Source: Acetobacter musti
GTDB lineage: Bacteria > Pseudomonadota > Alphaproteobacteria > Acetobacterales > Acetobacteraceae
Length of the DNA: 64,000 nucleotides
Direction: 5' to 3'
Assembly: GCF_011516835.1 (NCBI RefSeq)
Contig: NZ_WOTB01000022.1
Location: forward strand, 1 to 64,000
The position numbers and the translations under genes were made by a program. Positions 6,824-15,805 of the stretch are shown here, piece by piece. Below the pieces are notes generated by a model, which worked only from the letters and a program-made list of their open reading frames with translations, searched no databases and was not told the DNA's origin. Position 1 is the first letter of the stretch, and each line of letters begins with the position of its first letter.

Positions 6824-8981
6824 GGCTTATCAGATCGGCATTTCCCTGAAGGCGGACGCGGACGGTGTCCTGTCAGCGCTGGGCCAGATGCTGAAAGCGT
6901 TCGAGCGCATCAATAAGGCTCAGAACGAGACGAACATCGGAACTCGTGAGATTGTCAGCGGTCTTCGGGGGGCAACGAGATCCGCGCTCAGTCTTGCTGA
7001 TGCCTATGACAGAGTGGCGCAGGCCTGCCAGCGTGCTGCCCGGGCATCATCCCGTGTTCGCGCTCCTCAGGGCGGAGGTGGATTTGCGTCTGACGACGAT
7101 GAAGGGACCGAACGTCCGGGACGCCCCCGGCGATCCTCGTCCTCTTCCGGCGGCCAGCTCGTGCCGCTGTCGCCCGGCCGGGATCTGATTCCTTACGGCT
7201 CCCGCGATCTTTACCTCCCTTCGTCCGCTGAGAGTCATTCTGGCGGAGGCCTCCTGCCACCACCTCGCCCGTCCGGCTATCAGTACGACTGGAGCTGGCT
7301 GGGAGGCGACGGTGATCAGGGCACGTCACAGGCTGGCGGCCGCCAGCGCGGATCATTCCCCCGTCATGACCTGCAGGAACTCGGCTTCGGAATCGGCGCA
7401 GCCGGCATCGGGGCAGGCCGCCTCGTTGGCTCTGCGGATGCACGAGGGTTTACGACCGACACGCTCCTGAGTGTTCTGGGCTCTGATAATCGCATCACGC
7501 CCTCGCAGCTTCGATCCGCCTACAATGCCGCTTACAACGCGACGAACAGCGCACCGGGAACACGGCTCAACACCAATCTCGAAGCCCTGATCGATCTGAC
7601 CAACGTCACCGGCAATGTGACGGAGGCAATGGGGGCTCTGCCGGCCTTTGCGAAGATGACGTCACGGCTGCAGGCAATCAGCCGCCAGCACGGCGGAGAT
7701 GGCGATGCCGCTTATGCCGCGGCTAAAGCCATGGACATCATGGGCGGGATGATTGACGACGGGCAGGTGAACCCGGCGCTGATGCAGCACCGGCTGGATC
7801 TGATGACCCGCGTCGCCGTGGCGACAAATGACCGTGTTGATCCCCGCCAGTATCTGGGATTTGCCAAACAGGCCCGCTCGGCCGGGATGATGCTGTCAGA
7901 TCAGTTCACCTACGAAGAGCTGCCGGCGATTATCCAGAATATCGGTGGCCAGCGGGCTGGCACGGCGCTCGTGTCGCTGTCTCAGGTGTTTGAGGGCGGC
8001 CGGATGACAGACAAGAGCTATGATGCTCTGGCTGCCATCGGACTGGCACCGCGCAGGCGAGGAAAGAGGCAGGGACGGGTTTACGATCTGAATCTGCTCG
8101 GCAGCGATCCTCTGGAATGGATGCAGCATGCTCAGCGCCGGATGAACGCTGCGGGCATCCATGGCACGACGGCACAAATGACTGCTCTGTCGAATGCATC
8201 TCAGCGGAGCACGATTGCCGGCCTTCTGGCAGACCTGCTGAAAGACATGCCGGCGATTCTGAGAGACCGGGAGCGTATCCGTCATACGGACATCTCCGGG
8301 ATGGATCGTAATGCAGCCGCAGCGGTGAATAGCCTGTCGGCTGCATGGGACCAGATGCTGACGGTGGCGGGGAACTCGAACACGAAGGACGCCATCACAG
8401 CTGTCACAGCCCTGACGAACGGGCTTAACGCACTCGGTGACGCCGAGAAAAAGCATCCGAACATGGCCAGGATGCTGACCGATCTCGCCATAGGCATTGG
8501 TGCGGTCGGTGTGGCGGCCGGAGCTGCGCTGGTTGCGATCGGCCCGCTTCTGGCGCTGAAAGGTCTCGCGAATTACGCCTTCCCGAAAGGCGGTCAGGGC
8601 GCAGCAGCCGGAGCTGCGAGGGTCGGCGGTGGGTTTATCGCCGGAGGCCTGCGCCGTGGATTTGCCGGATACATGGCGCATGAAGGTCTGAGCTGGCTGG
8701 ACCCGGATGACCGGACGGGGGCGTGGATCGACCGCAATATCCCCGGCGCATCCTGGCTGGACAATCAGGCCTCGCGTATCGGACTCGGGCGCAGTTATGC
8801 AGAGCAAAGACAGCTTGAGGTCCGCATCAATCCCGCGCCAGTTTACCTGGACGGCAAAAAGGTTGCCGACGCGATGTTCGATGTTGAGGTGCAGCGCGCG
8901 CGGCAGGACATGCGGTCACAGGGATCGTGGAATGACCCGCTGGCCTATCCGCAGTATCCGGGGATGGCGACGGGGCATTAA
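6813..8981 (+). CDS. Phage tail tape measure protein
   Basis: A 722-residue protein. It has a helical N-terminus (DGVLSALGQMLKAFERINKA), a low-complexity Gly/Ser/Pro-rich part at about 85-180, a long helical middle, and a hydrophobic segment near 555-590 (LAIGIGAVGVAAGAALVAIG, then PLLALKGLANY), as in tape measure proteins that insert into the host membrane. The C-terminal region holds a short DxKKVADAMFDVEV stretch. Tape measures set tail length; 722 residues would correspond to a tail of roughly 110 nm by the usual helix rule. It overlaps the frameshift product by 11 bp. No tail tip or host-specificity genes follow; the cassette ends here. Confidence 0.8.
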   Translation: MPVEAYQIGISLKADADGVLSALGQMLKAFERINKAQNETNIGTREIVSGLRGATRSALSLADAYDRVAQACQRAARASSRVRAPQGGGGFASDDDEGTERPGRPRRSSSSSGGQLVPLSPGRDLIPYGSRDLYLPSSAESHSGGGLLPPPRPSGYQYDWSWLGGDGDQGTSQAGGRQRGSFPRHDLQELGFGIGAAGIGAGRLVGSADARGFTTDTLLSVLGSDNRITPSQLRSAYNAAYNATNSAPGTRLNTNLEALIDLTNVTGNVTEAMGALPAFAKMTSRLQAISRQHGGDGDAAYAAAKAMDIMGGMIDDGQVNPALMQHRLDLMTRVAVATNDRVDPRQYLGFAKQARSAGMMLSDQFTYEELPAIIQNIGGQRAGTALVSLSQVFEGGRMTDKSYDALAAIGLAPRRRGKRQGRVYDLNLLGSDPLEWMQHAQRRMNAAGIHGTTAQMTALSNASQRSTIAGLLADLLKDMPAILRDRERIRHTDISGMDRNAAAAVNSLSAAWDQMLTVAGNSNTKDAITAVTALTNGLNALGDAEKKHPNMARMLTDLAIGIGAVGVAAGAALVAIGPLLALKGLANYAFPKGGQGAAAGAARVGGGFIAGGLRRGFAGYMAHEGLSWLDPDDRTGAWIDRNIPGASWLDNQASRIGLGRSYAEQRQLEVRINPAPVYLDGKKVADAMFDVEVQRARQDMRSQGSWNDPLAYPQYPGMATGH

Positions 8982-9111
8982 GGTGTAAAACTGTCTCTTA
9001 CTGGCTCAGGATGTGGCCCTGAACGTCAGTTTTTAAGAGGGACAACATGATGGGCGGAGTTTCCGCTATCAGATGTAAAGCACTGATTTTATTAGGAATT
9101 TTTGCATGATC

Positions 9112-9187
9112 TGGCTCCCGAAGTAGGACTCGAACCTACGACCCAGCGATTAACAGTCGCTTGCTCTACCAACTGAGCTATTCGGGA
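9112..9187 (-). tRNA. tRNA-Asn (GTT)
   Basis: Reading leftward: acceptor TCCCGAA, D-arm GCTC/GAGC, anticodon stem AGCGA/TCGCT with loop CTGTTAA (anticodon GTT), T-arm GTAGG/CCTAC with loop TTCGAGT, acceptor TTCGGGA, discriminator G and encoded CCA. All stems pair, 76 bases. Its 3' end faces the phage cassette, which ends 130 bp away, so it may have been the cassette's integration site. I see no duplicate of its 3' end inside the window. Confidence 0.97.
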
Positions 9188-9321
9188 CCAGCGGCGCCTC
9201 TATACGAAAGGCTCTTCGTTCCGTAAAGCCCCTGAGGAAGAAATTTTTCCAGAGTACGATTTTGACATCCGGCATCCCTGAAGGCAGCTAGGGGCTGGCA
9301 GTATGAGGGGGATCAGAGAGC

Positions 9322-10356
9322 TTGCGGCCAGACAGAACAGCAGGCGGAGGACGCAGGCGGTTTCTCGCCATGACAGGTGCGGGTGCTGGTATCGTGGCAG
9401 GGGGTGCGGCTGTCTGGCAATGGTACAGGCCGAAACGGTCGCACAGCGAACCAGACGGACGATACCGGAGTCTCGTTCTCGCCTGGCCCGCGCCGGAAAC
9501 CGACCTTGTGATGATTGTGGCCCGGGAAAGAGGTTTCTTCACGAATTACAGTCTTGATGTGACAACGAGAGCGGTCACCACGGGAAATCAGGCCATCGCT
9601 GCTCTTGGTAAGGATTCCGTTGTCGGCGCGGCGGCGCCGGCATTGTCCTGGTTGCCTGCGCTTTACGGAGGAAAAAAGGCGAAACTTATCGCCGGATTGT
9701 CGGCGGGTACATACCGTCTCCTGGTGCGGTCACACACGGGAATTGTCAGGCTGGAAAATCTCGTTGGCAAGACGATTGCCGTTGTGGATGAAGACGCAGC
9801 CGATCGCCGTTTTTTTTCAGTTCTGCTGCGTCGCAAAGGAATTAGTCCGGGAGACGTGCACTGGAAAGCGGTGCCGGCAGATCAGATTTCCGGTCGGATC
9901 GCTTCCGGTGAACTGGATGGTGTGGTCGCTCATGATTTTCTCGCATGGCACCTGCTTTCCGGGAGTGGTGGTGGCCTGACTGAACTCGCGGGCTCAACGA
10001 CCGGTCATTATTCAGAGCGGATCAACCGGGTTTTTGGTCTTGATGAGAATTACCTTGCTGATGACCCGGGGGGCGGTGTTGCCCTGGCGCTCGCTTTTCG
10101 TGACGCCGGGCGGTGGATCGAAAAGCACAGGGACGAAGCAGTCACTCTGCTGGCGCCCTATCTGCCGCAGATGGATGAGGACACCGTTTCTGATATGCTC
10201 GCCCACGAGCCGAAACCAATTCATCTGATCGGACACTGGCTGCGTGACCAGATGGCGCAGTATGCAGATGAACTGAAGCTTATTGATATATTACCGGATT
10301 CACTCGATTCCGGATCTTTTGCACAATCGGTCTGCCGCAATGTGCTCCGGCCGTGA
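9322..10356 (+). CDS. ABC transporter periplasmic binding protein (SsuA/NMT1-like)
   Basis: A 344-residue protein of the SsuA/ThiY/NMT1 binding-protein superfamily, whose members bind sulfonates, nitrate, pyrimidine precursors or related small molecules. The N-terminus has a twin-arginine signal (GGRRRFLAMTGAGAGIVAGG). The mature part begins LVLAWPAPETDLVMIVARER and has the family pattern GFFTNYSLDV, a hinge LVGKTIAVVDEDAAD and ISGRIASGELDGVVAHD. The start is TTG 9322, giving a short n-region before the Arg motif. No permease or ATPase lies beside it: tRNA-Asn is on one side and a convergent gene 21 bp away on the other. It is therefore an orphan binding protein, or it serves a transporter elsewhere. 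Confidence 0.75.
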   Translation: MRPDRTAGGGRRRFLAMTGAGAGIVAGGAAVWQWYRPKRSHSEPDGRYRSLVLAWPAPETDLVMIVARERGFFTNYSLDVTTRAVTTGNQAIAALGKDSVVGAAAPALSWLPALYGGKKAKLIAGLSAGTYRLLVRSHTGIVRLENLVGKTIAVVDEDAADRRFFSVLLRRKGISPGDVHWKAVPADQISGRIASGELDGVVAHDFLAWHLLSGSGGGLTELAGSTTGHYSERINRVFGLDENYLADDPGGGVALALAFRDAGRWIEKHRDEAVTLLAPYLPQMDEDTVSDMLAHEPKPIHLIGHWLRDQMAQYADELKLIDILPDSLDSGSFAQSVCRNVLRP

Positions 10357-10377
10357 TGCTGACTGCTCGCGTCTGGC

Positions 10378-11619
10378 TTACTTCCTTATGAGGCTCAGTT
10401 CGTGCAGGCGCGCTCTGAGGGCGGAATCTGCAGCGTAAATGTAAAGACCACGAATTCCGCGAGTCAGCAGAACGAAGATTGCGTTGCACATCACCTGTTT
10501 TCTGGCGGCTTCCACATCCTGTATTCCGTCGCGCCCGGCAAACGCCGCTTTGTCCTCATATCTGGATGGGTTCAGTATAATACGATCCGTTTCCGGATCA
10601 TATCTGACTGATGGTCCCATAATGACGCCGGCGTAATTAAGATCGAAGCCCTGAACAGTGTAGACAGAGCCTACCTCATCGACTGAATCTGCCCGCTCCG
10701 CCCAGGGAAGCGGGTGGCCGGGCTGATTTCTGTCCCATCGGAGGTGAAACTTGCCGGCTGTAACAAAGTGGTCTTTCCCGTTCAGCGTATAGGGATAGTC
10801 ATACGTCGAGAGGATGCGGCAAAGCCCGTATTTGCGATTCTTCTCACGGATGCTTTGATACATCTTTTCAGCGTCATCATAGATCCGGAAATCGAATTCC
10901 TGTCTGACGGGAAGATCTGTGAGTGCTCCGTCGCAGAAATTGCGGATCCAGGTCATAACGTCCGGCTTTGCACATACACGAAACTGATCGGTCAGTTCGA
11001 CGACTTTTCCCGGTATGGAATGAAGAAATCCGTTCAGTCTGGTCTGATTCCAGTAGCTTTTGAATTTGAGTGTCTGGCGTGGATCGAAGACGAGGATCAC
11101 GATCCGTGCCAGTCTGAGGATTTCTTCAAGCTGGTTGGTCTGGCGAAACCGGTTGTAAGGATCGCTTCGCGTCAGAAGAAGGTGGGCCTCATCGATAAAC
11201 ACGATATCCGCGCGGGTATCGGATTTCTGCATTGTGTTGATGAAGGTTGTCGGTCGTTCATAATCCTTTCGCCGAAGCGAGGAAACGGTTGCGGAAATGT
11301 TTCGGTAGAGCTTTATCATCTCGGGATGATTGACGAGCAGAACATTCTGCATTCCGTAAAGAGGGGATGTCCGGTTCTGTCGTGATTCTGTCTGAATGCG
11401 GTTAAAGGCTGTATTCAGGACAAGGCTTTTTCCCGTTCCTGCGTCACCCTCAATCACAAAAACTGCATGATCGTCATGTCTGTGGGTCTCGCAGAACCGG
11501 ATAATCTCTGTGACCAGTGCGGTCTGTTTTTCAGTCAGACTCTGCAGGGGAGAAAGTTTTCCGATGGAGCTGTTGGTCTCCTGAGGATCGTTTATGACGA
11601 TCTCACCATCGCTGACCAT
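10378..11619 (-). CDS. DUF2075 family ATPase/helicase-like protein
   Basis: A 413-residue P-loop protein of the DUF2075 (schlafen group 3-like helicase core) family. Visible motifs are Walker A EGDAGTGKSLV, Walker B IVFIDEAHLLL, FDPRQTL (sensor region), DQFR, GSVYTVQGFDLNYAGVIMGP and a C-terminal NAIFVLLTRGIRGLYIY. These are the helicase motifs of this superfamily-1-like group. Proteins of this family occur alone or in defence and nuclease fusions; here no nuclease domain is attached. ATG 11619 is preceded by AGAAAGG and lies 17 bp after the stop of the YdcF-like gene, so the two are likely co-transcribed. A longer frame to 11715 runs into that gene and is unlikely. Biochemical role unknown. 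Confidence 0.8.
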   Translation of the reverse strand: MVSDGEIVINDPQETNSSIGKLSPLQSLTEKQTALVTEIIRFCETHRHDDHAVFVIEGDAGTGKSLVLNTAFNRIQTESRQNRTSPLYGMQNVLLVNHPEMIKLYRNISATVSSLRRKDYERPTTFINTMQKSDTRADIVFIDEAHLLLTRSDPYNRFRQTNQLEEILRLARIVILVFDPRQTLKFKSYWNQTRLNGFLHSIPGKVVELTDQFRVCAKPDVMTWIRNFCDGALTDLPVRQEFDFRIYDDAEKMYQSIREKNRKYGLCRILSTYDYPYTLNGKDHFVTAGKFHLRWDRNQPGHPLPWAERADSVDEVGSVYTVQGFDLNYAGVIMGPSVRYDPETDRIILNPSRYEDKAAFAGRDGIQDVEAARKQVMCNAIFVLLTRGIRGLYIYAADSALRARLHELSLIRK

Positions 11620-11636
11620 CTCCTGAGCCTTTCTTG

Positions 11637-12428
11637 CTATTCCCCGGGGGAGAGTGGTCCTGGAAACAGGGCATCTGTCCAGCCTCGCGCGCGATAGGCA
11701 GCCATGCCGATCCATTCATGCGCAGCCCAGTCGAGCACGGCCATGCGTGCACCCAGAGATAAAGAATACCCATGTAACCGGTCGCGCGACATATAACCAA
11801 CAGGCCAGGGCAGAACATGCCAGCCGGCACGGCGAAACACTCCCACCGAGCGCGGCATATGGCTTGCGGACGTTATCAGAATCCATGTTTCATTCGGCGC
11901 GGGGTGGACAAGACTGAAACTGTCCGTGGCATTTTCTCGTGTTGTACGAGAATGATTTTCGTAAATCACTCTTCCTGCCGGAAGACCGAGTTCTTCAAAT
12001 AAAATCTGCACCCATTTCGCTTCGTTCGTTACGCCCTGCGCGATGTCTCCCGAACCGCCAGTAAAGACCAGTTTTGCTTCAGGATAACGACGTGCCAGCG
12101 CGACGAAGGTTGTAAGGCGATCCCCGGCCGTGCCGGTAACGGGCATCTGCCGATCCTCGCTTGTCAGGTCGTCTATTGATCCGCCCAGCACAATAATGCC
12201 GTCGACATGTGCGGGCGGAATTGTAACCCGTGGAAAACGGTCATCCAGTGGCCGGACAGCCCATTGATCCACGGGGAATATCAGGCAGGTCGCCATCCCC
12301 AGTGCAGCCGTGACGACGAGGATGCGACCGAAGCGCATCCGATGGAGGATCAGACCGATCAGCATCATTTCAACGAGAAATGCTGCCGGCAGCATAGCTA
12401 TCGTCAGAAATTTACCGATCAGAAACAT
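11637..12428 (-). CDS. YdcF/ElyC-like DUF218 membrane protein
   Basis: A 263-residue protein with two N-terminal membrane segments (about residues 5-28 and 35-55) followed by a cytoplasmic or periplasmic DUF218 domain. Domain motifs are DGIIVLGGSIDD, RLTTFVALARRYPEAKLVFTGG, the conserved EN-H-S-R-T-T-x-E-N block (YENHSRTTRENATDS) and WILITSASHMPRSVGVFRRA. The relative ElyC in E. coli affects peptidoglycan and enterobacterial antigen synthesis; SanA and YdcF are other relatives. It sits between a GST-family gene (42 bp upstream) and the DUF2075 gene. The precise substrate is unknown. Confidence 0.85.
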   Translation of the reverse strand: MFLIGKFLTIAMLPAAFLVEMMLIGLILHRMRFGRILVVTAALGMATCLIFPVDQWAVRPLDDRFPRVTIPPAHVDGIIVLGGSIDDLTSEDRQMPVTGTAGDRLTTFVALARRYPEAKLVFTGGSGDIAQGVTNEAKWVQILFEELGLPAGRVIYENHSRTTRENATDSFSLVHPAPNETWILITSASHMPRSVGVFRRAGWHVLPWPVGYMSRDRLHGYSLSLGARMAVLDWAAHEWIGMAAYRARGWTDALFPGPLSPGE

Positions 12429-12470
12429 GATGACGGATCCGCAGAAAGACGTGGATTGAGTGTGACCGGC

Positions 12471-13118
12471 TCAGCCATAATCCGGGATGCCTGGCATCGC
12501 AATGAAACCCGGCAGAGTTTTCATATTGCGCATCCAGCGCCGTAAGGCCGGATAAGGATCATGCCCGATCCCGGCGTCACGACTGAGGGCAAAAGTTGGA
12601 AAGAGCGCGATGTCGGCCAGTGTGACGGACTCTCCGGCAAACCACTGCTGGCCTGAAATCCGTCGCAGGATCATATGGTCTTCCATAATCCTGAACGCGT
12701 CGTGCGAGGCCTCCAGAAGTGTCCGTGTATCGGCTTTGCCGCCAAACATCGCGATCCGCCTGAGTTGAATCGCGGGGGCCAGACTGCTGGCGGTGAAATC
12801 CATCCAGTGAGCAATACTGGCGACCAGAGGCGGAGTCTCGGGCCGCCATGCGGGATCTGGCGTCAGCGCAGAAAATGTTCGCATTATAGCATTAGCGCCG
12901 CAGATGGCGGGCAGGCTGTCTGCCGGACCGGTCACGCCGGTGAGTGCCGGCAGACGTCCCGTCGGGCTGAGGGCGCGAAACCATGGGGAGTTCTGCTCGC
13001 TTCCCGGCACGACATTCACGGCATGCAGGCGGACCGGGATATTCAGAAGCGCCGCAGCCAGTCGCGCGCGATAGCAGTTCTCGTCCAGTTCATCATCGAA
13101 CAGGATCAGATCAGGCAT
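12471..13118 (-). CDS. Glutathione S-transferase family protein
   Basis: A 215-residue protein with the two-domain GST layout: thioredoxin-like N-terminus (LILFDDELDENCYRARLAAA, with SPTGRLPAL before the glutathione-gamma-Glu site) and an all-helical C-terminus (GQQWFAGESVTLADIALFPT). The pattern C-Y-R-x-R-L-A near residue 13 resembles zeta/maleylacetoacetate isomerase-like GSTs, where Ser or Cys acts on glutathione. I chose ATG 13118, preceded by GGAG at the right spacing; upstream in-frame starts lie inside the Rieske gene. It overlaps the Rieske gene by 8 bp, so it probably acts with it, perhaps on an electrophilic oxygenation product. Confidence 0.8.
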   Translation of the reverse strand: MPDLILFDDELDENCYRARLAAALLNIPVRLHAVNVVPGSEQNSPWFRALSPTGRLPALTGVTGPADSLPAICGANAIMRTFSALTPDPAWRPETPPLVASIAHWMDFTASSLAPAIQLRRIAMFGGKADTRTLLEASHDAFRIMEDHMILRRISGQQWFAGESVTLADIALFPTFALSRDAGIGHDPYPALRRWMRNMKTLPGFIAMPGIPDYG

Positions 13119-13809
13119 CAGAGCCGTCTCCTGCATATTCACGCTCGGTCGCGTCGCGAAAATCCATCGCCCAGAAGGCCGCCTGTTTGCAAAGTGTCTG
13201 CGGGGCCTTACCTTCAAGCAGGAGGTGGAGTTGTGTCCTGGCGTGACCTGCTGGCCGTGCTACGATCAGCAGTGAGAGGGGCGGCCCTTTTCTGGCAGCG
13301 GCGGATATCCGGACGCATGTGCCGGAGGCGCCGCCGAGTTGCGTCATGACTGTGGCCAGCGGGACATTGATCATGATCGTCCGCACAGGGGTCACATGCT
13401 CCGTTTCTGGCAGATTCCACTCGGTTTCGGGGGGGTCTCCGGTGTCGGCGCCGTCCACGCGGGTCCAGATGAGGCCGGCATGTTCCCTGGCTGGAAATAC
13501 AGGAACGCAGATCGTGCTGGCGGGTCTGATATCGGGATGAGCCGGAATGACACGGCAATGGCCGCCTTCATCAAATCGCCAGCCATGATACAGGCATGCC
13601 AGCATATCCTCGCGGACGAACCCCAGACTGAGCCGCATTCCACGGTGAGGGCAGCGATCGTCCGAGACATGAACCTGTCCTTTCGAATCGCGCCAGACAG
13701 CCAGTTTCTGCTCCCCGATCTGTGCTCCGCTCACTGTGGCGGATGGCAGATCCAGTGAGAGCATCAGCGGTTGCCAGCCTGGGATTGTCCCGATGTCTGT
13801 CTCCTGCAT
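13111..13809 (-). CDS. Rieske [2Fe-2S] protein lacking the oxygenase iron site
   Basis: A 232-residue protein (ATG 13809; GTG 13818 would add three residues). It has a complete Rieske domain of ring-hydroxylating oxygenase type: DRCPHRGMRLSLG and ACLYHGWRFDEGG, giving C-x-H-x17-C-x2-H ligands at about residues 50-72. Oxygenase alpha subunits normally continue for about 250 more residues with an N-x2-D-x3-H-x4-H iron site. Here only about 95 residues follow (from HVTPVRTIMINVPLATVMTQ), with no such triad. It therefore looks like an electron-transfer half. The complementary half, a catalytic domain with no Rieske loops, is encoded at 19440-20351. It runs with the GST gene and is divergent from pncA. 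Confidence 0.8.
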   Translation of the reverse strand: MQETDIGTIPGWQPLMLSLDLPSATVSGAQIGEQKLAVWRDSKGQVHVSDDRCPHRGMRLSLGFVREDMLACLYHGWRFDEGGHCRVIPAHPDIRPASTICVPVFPAREHAGLIWTRVDGADTGDPPETEWNLPETEHVTPVRTIMINVPLATVMTQLGGASGTCVRISAAARKGPPLSLLIVARPAGHARTQLHLLLEGKAPQTLCKQAAFWAMDFRDATEREYAGDGSDA

Positions 13810-13895
13810 TTCAAACACCCTGCTTCTTTCCAGTCGTGCCGGACGGTGCCATCATTTCGGTATCGAAGGAAACCCGGGCGCGCTATTATCGGATA

Positions 13896-14471
13896 ATGAT
13901 TACTGTAACGCCTCAGAGTGCATTGCTGGTTGTGGATGTGCAGAAGGATTTTCTGCCCGGAGGAACGCTTGCCGTGCCCGGAGGGGATGAGATCATCCCG
14001 GTTATCAACCATCTCGCCCGATTACCGTTCGGCGTCGTAATCGCAACGCAGGACTGGCATCCGGCAGATCATATGTCCTTTGTGACGCAGGGTGGTCCCT
14101 GGCCGGTGCATTGTGTCGCAGGGACGGATGGCGCCACGCTGGCGGCGCTGCTGGATGACGAGCCTGTGGGCGCCATTTTCCGCAAGGGGCGGTCGCGGGA
14201 CGTGGACAGTTATTCCGCGTTTTTTGACAATGAAGGAAAAAGGCCTTCCGGTCTGGTTTCGCTGCTGAAGGAGCTTGGAATCACGAGTGTCTTCGTTACC
14301 GGTCTGGCGCTTGATGTATGCGTCTCCGCTACGGCAGATGACGCGGTAAAAGCCGGATTTGAAGCGGTGGTTATCGCCGATGCCTGTCGGGGAACCGGTC
14401 CTGCCGAACCTGCTCTGGCGGATCTGCGGAGGGCGGGCGTGACATTGACGACAAGCGACAGGCTTGCCTGA
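13896..14471 (+). CDS. pncA: Nicotinamidase
   Basis: A 191-residue isochorismatase-fold enzyme that hydrolyses nicotinamide to nicotinate in NAD salvage. The catalytic triad is visible: Asp in LLVVDVQKDFLPGG, Lys in AIFRKGRSRDVDSYSAF and Cys in GLALDVCVSATADDAV. The metal site is in TQDWHPADHMSF. ATG 13896 starts at the canonical N-terminus; a longer frame to 13722 lies inside the divergent Rieske gene. The 86 bp between the two divergent starts must hold both promoters. Nicotinamide is a pyridine, so a link to the neighbouring oxygenase cannot be excluded, though pncA is also a common housekeeping gene. Confidence 0.93.
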   Translation: MITVTPQSALLVVDVQKDFLPGGTLAVPGGDEIIPVINHLARLPFGVVIATQDWHPADHMSFVTQGGPWPVHCVAGTDGATLAALLDDEPVGAIFRKGRSRDVDSYSAFFDNEGKRPSGLVSLLKELGITSVFVTGLALDVCVSATADDAVKAGFEAVVIADACRGTGPAEPALADLRRAGVTLTTSDRLA

Positions 14472-14589
14472 TTATGCCGATTGTTCGAAAAAGAATTTAC
14501 AACGGTCGCAAAACGATGCCGCAGCCCGTAAGCTGGCGATCGTCATACTGCGATGGGGGACGTATGAGCGGTGACAGGAAATTCCGCGC

Positions 14590-15786
14590 ATGAAGGGTCC
14601 GGGGGGAACCTTCATGACGGGATACGGGAGGAATACGGACGCTGAAAGCGCCGCGCGTGGACAAAAACACGGATCGGAGCTTCTGGGGCGTCGCAGTGTA
14701 ATTGGCGGGCTCGGTGCCGCAGCGTCGGCAGGGTTCTGGCGCCCGAAAGGTGCGGGTGCTGCGGAGGCTGCGCCGTCCCGGCTCTTCTCGCCGATAGCGG
14801 AGGAAGATGCGCTCATCGCATTCGGGCATACGGGGCCGATCACGGATGGCGGGTGGACGACCGCTCATGACCTCGGTGTTCAGGCGGTTCGGAAGGCGTT
14901 TCCGAGGCTCCGCTCTGTCTACGTGGAAAGCGTTCCTTATTCGGCTGATGCCACGCGTATTTTCCGGCAGTTCGTGGCCGAAGGCGCGCAGATGGTGATT
15001 TCCACGTCTAATTACGGTGATTTCATCAGGGATGTCGCCGACCGTGCTCCTGATGTCGCCTTTCTTGAATGTGACGGACACAGTGTCAGCCGGAATCTGG
15101 GCTGGTTTTATATCACTCACTGGTATGCAAGCTACATTATCGGCATCGCGGCTGGCCTGATGACGAAGACCGGCAAACTCGGTTACGTCGGCACATTTCC
15201 TATTCCGTCAGTCTATGCGAGCGCAAATGCCACGCTGCTCGGGGCGCAGTCTGTAAATCCTGCCTGCACGATGAATGCCATCGCTATTAACTCATGGTTT
15301 GATCCGCAGGCGGCGACCCAGGCCGCGAGTGCGCTGGCTGACAGCGGCTGTGATTTCCTTTGTGGCATTACGGATGAGCCTGCCTATCTCCGCGTGGCCG
15401 AAAGCCGGGGGATCAAGGCGGCGATGTGGAATCTCGGTATGAGGCAGTTCGGACCGACGGCTTATGTCAGTTCTGTTGTGCTTGATTTCTCCCATTTTTA
15501 TATTGAGCAGGTCAGGCAAAGGCTGAATGGCACATGGCGTGCCGCGCCGCATTTTCTTACCCTGTCGGACGGCGTCGACCGTGATGCCTGGGGCGCGACG
15601 GTTCCTCTGGAAATTGCCGCGCGGGCTGACGAGATGCGGTCACGTATTCTCGGGGGCTACAACCCGTTTCGCGGGCCGATACGGGATAATAGCGGAACCG
15701 TCCGTGTGCCTGCGGGTGTCGTGATGGATGACGACACGATCTATCAGTGGGACTGGGGCGTGCAGGGGATGACCGGCCTTGGCTGA
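14590..15786 (+). CDS. BMP-family (Med/PnrA-like) ABC binding protein
   Basis: A 398-residue periplasmic binding protein of the BMP family (Med, PnrA, NupA), which typically binds purine nucleosides or related compounds. Twin-arginine signal: LLGRRSVIGGLGAAASAGFW at about residues 32-50. Family features are GHTGPITDGGWTTAHDLGVQ, VISTSNYGDFIRDVA, and the C-terminal FRGPIRDNSGTVRVPAGVVM. The first 30 residues before the Arg pair form an unusually long n-region; ATG 14617 is an alternative start. It leads a complete importer operon with the following ATPase and two permeases. Ligand unknown; family membership favours a nucleoside or nucleobase. Confidence 0.85.
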   Translation: MKGPGGTFMTGYGRNTDAESAARGQKHGSELLGRRSVIGGLGAAASAGFWRPKGAGAAEAAPSRLFSPIAEEDALIAFGHTGPITDGGWTTAHDLGVQAVRKAFPRLRSVYVESVPYSADATRIFRQFVAEGAQMVISTSNYGDFIRDVADRAPDVAFLECDGHSVSRNLGWFYITHWYASYIIGIAAGLMTKTGKLGYVGTFPIPSVYASANATLLGAQSVNPACTMNAIAINSWFDPQAATQAASALADSGCDFLCGITDEPAYLRVAESRGIKAAMWNLGMRQFGPTAYVSSVVLDFSHFYIEQVRQRLNGTWRAAPHFLTLSDGVDRDAWGATVPLEIAARADEMRSRILGGYNPFRGPIRDNSGTVRVPAGVVMDDDTIYQWDWGVQGMTGLG

Positions 15787-15805
15787 GCGTGGAAATTCTG
15801 TGGGA

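Noticed and set aside
1594..9045. 13-base inverted match TTGTCCCTCTTAA near both edges of the phage cassette
   Set aside because: A chance 13-base match is expected in a region this size, and integrase sites should be direct repeats.
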